From Mariprofundus sp. (GTDB lineage: Bacteria > Pseudomonadota > Zetaproteobacteria > Mariprofundales > Mariprofundaceae), in assembly GCA_030951095.1 (NCBI GenBank), contig JAUZQI010000006.1, forward strand, positions 1 to 9,048: a DNA stretch of 9,048 nucleotides. Reading direction: 5' to 3'. Position 1 is the stretch's first letter. Each line of letters starts with the position of its first letter. The notes below the pieces were generated by a model, which made no database searches, was not told the origin of the DNA, and saw only the letters and a program-made list of their open reading frames with translations. This document shows positions 6,127 to 9,048 of the stretch, in pieces. The translations under genes and the position numbers were made by a program.

Positions 6127-6957
6127 TCAGTCTCCCCCGTTCAGGTCATGCTTCGACCTGCGGTAGTCTACTCGCCATGGTCGTTGCTGTTTGGCAAGTA
6201 CAGCATCCTGTGTTGGCTTGTCGAGATAGTTGAAGATGAAGCGCAATACGCCTCTGTCACTGCCGGTTGTACGTTCAAACAGCAGGGCGTTTCCTTTATA
6301 TTGTTTGAAATCACGTTGGTATGTGCGAAAGAATTTGCCGACATGGAATGTCTTGAGCCGTGTATTGACACTTAGGAATGATAGATCGGACAAGGAGTGC
6401 TTCACCTGCTGTTCAAGCTGCTTGGACAAGCGCTTTGCAGTATAGGCTGTGGCGGCTAGGGGGGCAGAAGCTTTTGAGCCTTCGCAGATCGCAAACAGGA
6501 TACGTAAATCCTTGCCTGCTTCCATATTTGTCTTGCGCCCCAATGCGGTCGAGAGCATAAATACACTCGATTCAGTACCACGAAGAATTTTGTCGCGTAT
6601 ATCTTCAACCGCTACTTTTTGCCCTGCAATCAACAGTTGCTTGTCATGCAGATCATAAACCTTCGGATAGGCATCGAGGATGCGGGCTACCACCAAAGCA
6701 TTGTGTGCATTGATCCAGAACGCTTCCTTCTGTGCGGGTGACCAGCTGCTGATTTTCCGGTGTGTGACAGACTGCATGTCGTGAAGGTAGCGATCGAGTC
6801 GAGCATGGTTGCGCTGCCATGCACCGTAGTGGATATAGCCGCTTTCATTAAATTGCTTCAGATCACTGTTCCACAGTTTATAACTGTGATCAAAAGCAGT
6901 GGCTGTTCCCGGTAGAGACGTCGCTGCAATCATCAGAAGAAACAATATCTTTTTCAT
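6127..6957 (-). CDS. Exported DUF547 protein
   Basis: 276 residues with a clear signal peptide: MKK, a hydrophobic core, and an Ala-Thr-Ala cleavage site after residue 21. The mature part has the DUF547 signature: SPAQKEAFWINAHNALVV, then an ILRG motif, then DLRILFAICEGSKASAPL, AYTAKRL and a C-terminal FFRTYQRDF. The domain's function is unknown; some related folds resemble cysteine proteases or transglutaminases. Family members usually have 'CxxxSCPxL' here; this protein keeps the first cysteine but has Ser-Ala-Pro where Ser-Cys-Pro is expected. A good Shine-Dalgarno, AGGAGG (6968-6963), lies 5 nt before the ATG. It is a single gene, divergent from mpl, with its own promoter. Confidence 0.85.
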   Translation of the reverse strand: MKKILFLLMIAATSLPGTATAFDHSYKLWNSDLKQFNESGYIHYGAWQRNHARLDRYLHDMQSVTHRKISSWSPAQKEAFWINAHNALVVARILDAYPKVYDLHDKQLLIAGQKVAVEDIRDKILRGTESSVFMLSTALGRKTNMEAGKDLRILFAICEGSKASAPLAATAYTAKRLSKQLEQQVKHSLSDLSFLSVNTRLKTFHVGKFFRTYQRDFKQYKGNALLFERTTGSDRGVLRFIFNYLDKPTQDAVLAKQQRPWRVDYRRSKHDLNGGD

Positions 6958-6990
6958 GAGTGCCTCCTGTTAAAATGAACTTGCTAAATC

Positions 6991-7019
6991 ATTATAGTCC
7001 ATGCAGGTGGAAAAATCAG
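6991..7019 (-). promoter_or_regulatory. Promoter of the DUF547 gene
   Basis: A perfect -10 box TATAAT (minus strand, 6996-6991) with CTGATT (7019-7014) 17 bp upstream, which keeps the TGA core of the -35 consensus. The start point would be near 6984, giving a leader of about 27 nt that contains the AGGAGG of the gene. Confidence 0.6.
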
Positions 7020-7106
7020 CCGAAGTTATGGTCATTGTCTGAATGATGATAAAACGATGATTCAAGAATAGCTTTGTCTCCGGGCTTTTTTGTGGTTCAC
7101 TACGGT

Positions 7107-8582
7107 ATGGGGAAACATATTCATATTCTTGCTGTCTGCGGCACAGCCATGGCGGCGATTGCTGCCTTGGCTAAATCTCAAGGGTGGGCTGTGACCGGTT
7201 CCGATACCGGCGTGTATCCGCCGATGTCTGATTATCTAACTGATCTTGGCATAGCTATTGCGCCATTTGATGTAGCTAATCTGGAATCGCCTCCCGATCT
7301 TTGCATTATTGGTAATGCGATGTCCCGTGGTAATGTTGAAGTTGAAGCGATACTGGACCGGGGGCTGGCTTATTGTTCCGGGCCGCAGTTTGTCGGCGAT
7401 CATATTTTGCCGAATCGTCATGCTGTAGTGGTGGCAGGGACGCACGGCAAGACCACCACTTCATCGTTGTTGGCATATGTGCTGGAAGTAGCAGGGGCTG
7501 ACCCCGGATTTCTAATTGGCGGCGTGCCGGAAGATTTTAGCGGCGGAGCCAGACTGGGCAGCGGTGATGCATTTGTGCTGGAAGGCGACGAATATGACAC
7601 TGCATTTTTCGATAAACGCAGCAAGTTTTTGCATTATCATGCACGCACGCTGATTCTGAACAATCTGGAATATGATCATGCCGATATTTTCCCTGATCTG
7701 GAGGCAATCAAAAGCCAGTTTCATCATCTGGTTCGAACTGTGCCGGCAAGTGGCACGATTATCGCCAATGCCGATGAATCACACATCTCTGATGTATTAA
7801 ACAGAGGCTGCTGGACACCGGTCATTACCTTTTCCCGTTATGGCAACGAACAGTCTGAATGGCAATGGGAGGTTATGGCGGAAGATGGCTCAGCATTTCG
7901 TTTGTACAGACACAATGAAATGGTCATTGAAACAGAATGGGACATGATTGGCGTACATAATGTGGCTAATGCCTGTGCCGTGGCGGCAGCCGCAACATCA
8001 CTTGCTGTGGGTATAGACGCCATTGCGGATGCCTTTACATCATTCTCCGGCATCCGCCGCCGTATGACACTAGTGGGGGAATCAGGTGGTATTAAGGTGT
8101 TTGATGATTTTGCGCATCATCCGACTGCGATCAGTGGCATGGTTTCTGCTGTTAAAGCATCCATGCTCAGGAACGGTTGTGAGGGTAAGTTATGGGTGGT
8201 TGTTGAACCGCGCTCCAACACGATGCGTACGCGGATACATCAGGATCGGCTGCCAGGATGTTTTAACTGCGCTGACGAAGTTGTTTTTTTGCAGCCCTCC
8301 TGTCGTAACCTGCAACCTGAGCAGGTGCTTGATGCCAATGCAGTTTGTGAAGCCATAAATTGTAATGCCACGGGCACCCATGCCTGCGTTCTGGCTGATA
8401 CCTTTGCCATTATTGACTATATATGTCAGCAGATCAGGACAGGCGATGAGGTTCTCATTCTTTCCAATGGAGGGTTTGATGGCATCCATCACCGGTTACT
8501 GGATGCCTTGACTCCAGAGGATAAATCATTCGATGACAGTTCCATGGGCCATGATTTTCAGGATTCTTGCAACAAAGTCTGA
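7107..8582 (+). CDS. mpl: UDP-MurNAc:L-Ala-gamma-D-Glu-meso-DAP ligase (Mpl)
   Basis: ATP-dependent cytoplasmic ligase that joins recycled murein tripeptide (L-Ala-D-Glu-meso-DAP) to UDP-MurNAc, bypassing three Mur ligase steps. The protein has the Mur ligase layout: an N-terminal UDP-sugar-binding fold starting HIHILAVCGTAMA, the P-loop GTHGKTTT (111-118), EGDEYDTAFFDKRSKF (159-174) and NNLEYDHADIF (185-195), both close to the known Mpl signature, then HNVANA (284-289), GIRRRM (315-320), FDDFAHHPT (332-340) and EPRSNTMR (367-374). With 491 residues it is about 30 longer than E. coli Mpl, partly a polar C-terminal tail. The ATG at 7107 matches the family N-terminus; an in-frame GTG at 7092 and TTG at 7074 lie upstream. 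No good Shine-Dalgarno precedes any of them. Mpl rather than MurC is favoured by the EYDTAFFDKRSKF and EPRSNTMR motifs. Confidence 0.95.
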   Translation: MGKHIHILAVCGTAMAAIAALAKSQGWAVTGSDTGVYPPMSDYLTDLGIAIAPFDVANLESPPDLCIIGNAMSRGNVEVEAILDRGLAYCSGPQFVGDHILPNRHAVVVAGTHGKTTTSSLLAYVLEVAGADPGFLIGGVPEDFSGGARLGSGDAFVLEGDEYDTAFFDKRSKFLHYHARTLILNNLEYDHADIFPDLEAIKSQFHHLVRTVPASGTIIANADESHISDVLNRGCWTPVITFSRYGNEQSEWQWEVMAEDGSAFRLYRHNEMVIETEWDMIGVHNVANACAVAAAATSLAVGIDAIADAFTSFSGIRRRMTLVGESGGIKVFDDFAHHPTAISGMVSAVKASMLRNGCEGKLWVVVEPRSNTMRTRIHQDRLPGCFNCADEVVFLQPSCRNLQPEQVLDANAVCEAINCNATGTHACVLADTFAIIDYICQQIRTGDEVLILSNGGFDGIHHRLLDALTPEDKSFDDSSMGHDFQDSCNKV

Positions 8583-8645
8583 GTGGTCATCTGTTTCCCC
8601 TCAGGTTGCTGTTGTTATGATTTTGGTTGTGTGCATACCCGGGCT

Positions 8646-8672
8646 TTGGCTGAAAGTGATTTTTTGTATATC
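8646..8672 (+). promoter_or_regulatory. Weak candidate promoter for fbp
   Basis: TTGGCT (8646-8651) followed by TATATC (8667-8672) with a short 15-bp spacer, in the 157-bp gap after mpl. The gap suggests fbp has its own promoter, but this match is poor. I see no good terminator after mpl. Confidence 0.25.
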
Positions 8673-8739
8673 TGATTCAATGTTGCTAGCATGCCGACGC
8701 TTTTGATTTTCCATACATTCATGACACAGGGAGAGGGAC

Positions 8740-9048
8740 ATGCCAGCAACTTTGAATAATATTGCCACACAGGGCGACAATGGATCAACGATGATGCCGA
8801 TCATCCAGGGCGTTGGTCGCGCAGCGATTGAAATAGCAGCCGTATTACGTGGTGCGGTTTTTCGAGGCGCATTGGGTGGCGCCGGCAGTGAAAATGTACA
8901 GGGCGAACAGCAGCAGGTGCTGGATGTGCTCTCCGATGAAATCTTTCTGGAAGAAATGCGCTCGACCGGCTTTATTTGTGCAGTAGGTTCCGAAGAACAG
9001 GAAGAATTGCTGGTCATCGATGAATATGCACATGCCGATTATCTGGTT
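8740..9048 (+). CDS. fbp: Class I fructose-1,6-bisphosphatase, 5' part
   Basis: Removes the 1-phosphate of fructose 1,6-bisphosphate in gluconeogenesis or the Calvin cycle. The visible 103 residues run off the window; the full protein would be about 330. They match the class I N-terminus: the AMP-site helix region VLRGAVFRGALGG, GSENVQGEQQQVLDVLSDEIF (from residue 49) and the metal-binding acidic stretch GSEEQEE (83-89), followed by HADYLV before the expected DPLDGSSN motif. The ATG at 8740 has GGGAGAGG just upstream. A regulatory role for AMP is known in E. coli; whether it applies here cannot be seen. Confidence 0.92.
   Translation, partial: MPATLNNIATQGDNGSTMMPIIQGVGRAAIEIAAVLRGAVFRGALGGAGSENVQGEQQQVLDVLSDEIFLEEMRSTGFICAVGSEEQEELLVIDEYAHADYLV

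Noticed and set aside
8601..9017. Minus-strand 138-codon frame
   Set aside because: It is the shadow of the fbp reading frame, which matches class I fructose-1,6-bisphosphatase on the plus strand.

Overview
This is a chromosomal window from a Gram-negative bacterium. Two genes point to an outer membrane and meso-diaminopimelate peptidoglycan: lpxC (lipid A synthesis) and mpl (murein tripeptide recycling). A large AsmA/DUF748-type envelope protein and a compact 4.5S-type SRP RNA fit a proteobacterium. Zetaproteobacteria or a neighbouring lineage is my guess only, because nothing here fixes the class.

Layout. Bases 1-134 are the end of an insertion sequence: the first 19 codons of an ISNCY/IS1202-like transposase run leftward out of the window, next to two copies of a 20-bp end repeat. 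lpxC (321-1220, +) follows and closes with a strong terminator. A 953-residue DUF748 protein (1347-4208, +) comes next. Bases 4209-5029 hold an RNA block read leftward: a promoter with a GC-rich discriminator, tRNA-Ser(GGA), a terminator-like palindrome, about 270 nt packed with small hairpins, and the SRP 4.5S RNA gene ffs. Further right are a leftward carboxylesterase (5030-5701), a 425-bp stretch without a convincing gene but with a long inverted repeat (5902-6062), and a leftward exported DUF547 protein (6127-6957). That gene is divergent from mpl (7107-8582, +). The 5' part of a class I fructose-1,6-bisphosphatase gene (8740 onward, +) runs off the end.

How the parts relate. lpxC, the DUF748 protein and mpl all serve the envelope: lipid A commitment, a probable inner-membrane-anchored periplasmic protein, and cell-wall recycling. 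ffs and tRNA-Ser serve protein targeting and translation. The esterase and fbp are general metabolism. The genes mostly look like single transcription units, not one operon.

I saw no clear novel defence, toxin or CRISPR system. The points most worth following are the hairpin-packed tRNA-Ser/ffs spacer, the 18-bp inverted repeat at 5902-6062, a MerR-like 19-bp-spacer promoter overlapping an apparently leaderless esterase start, and a DUF547 protein that lacks a conserved cysteine.
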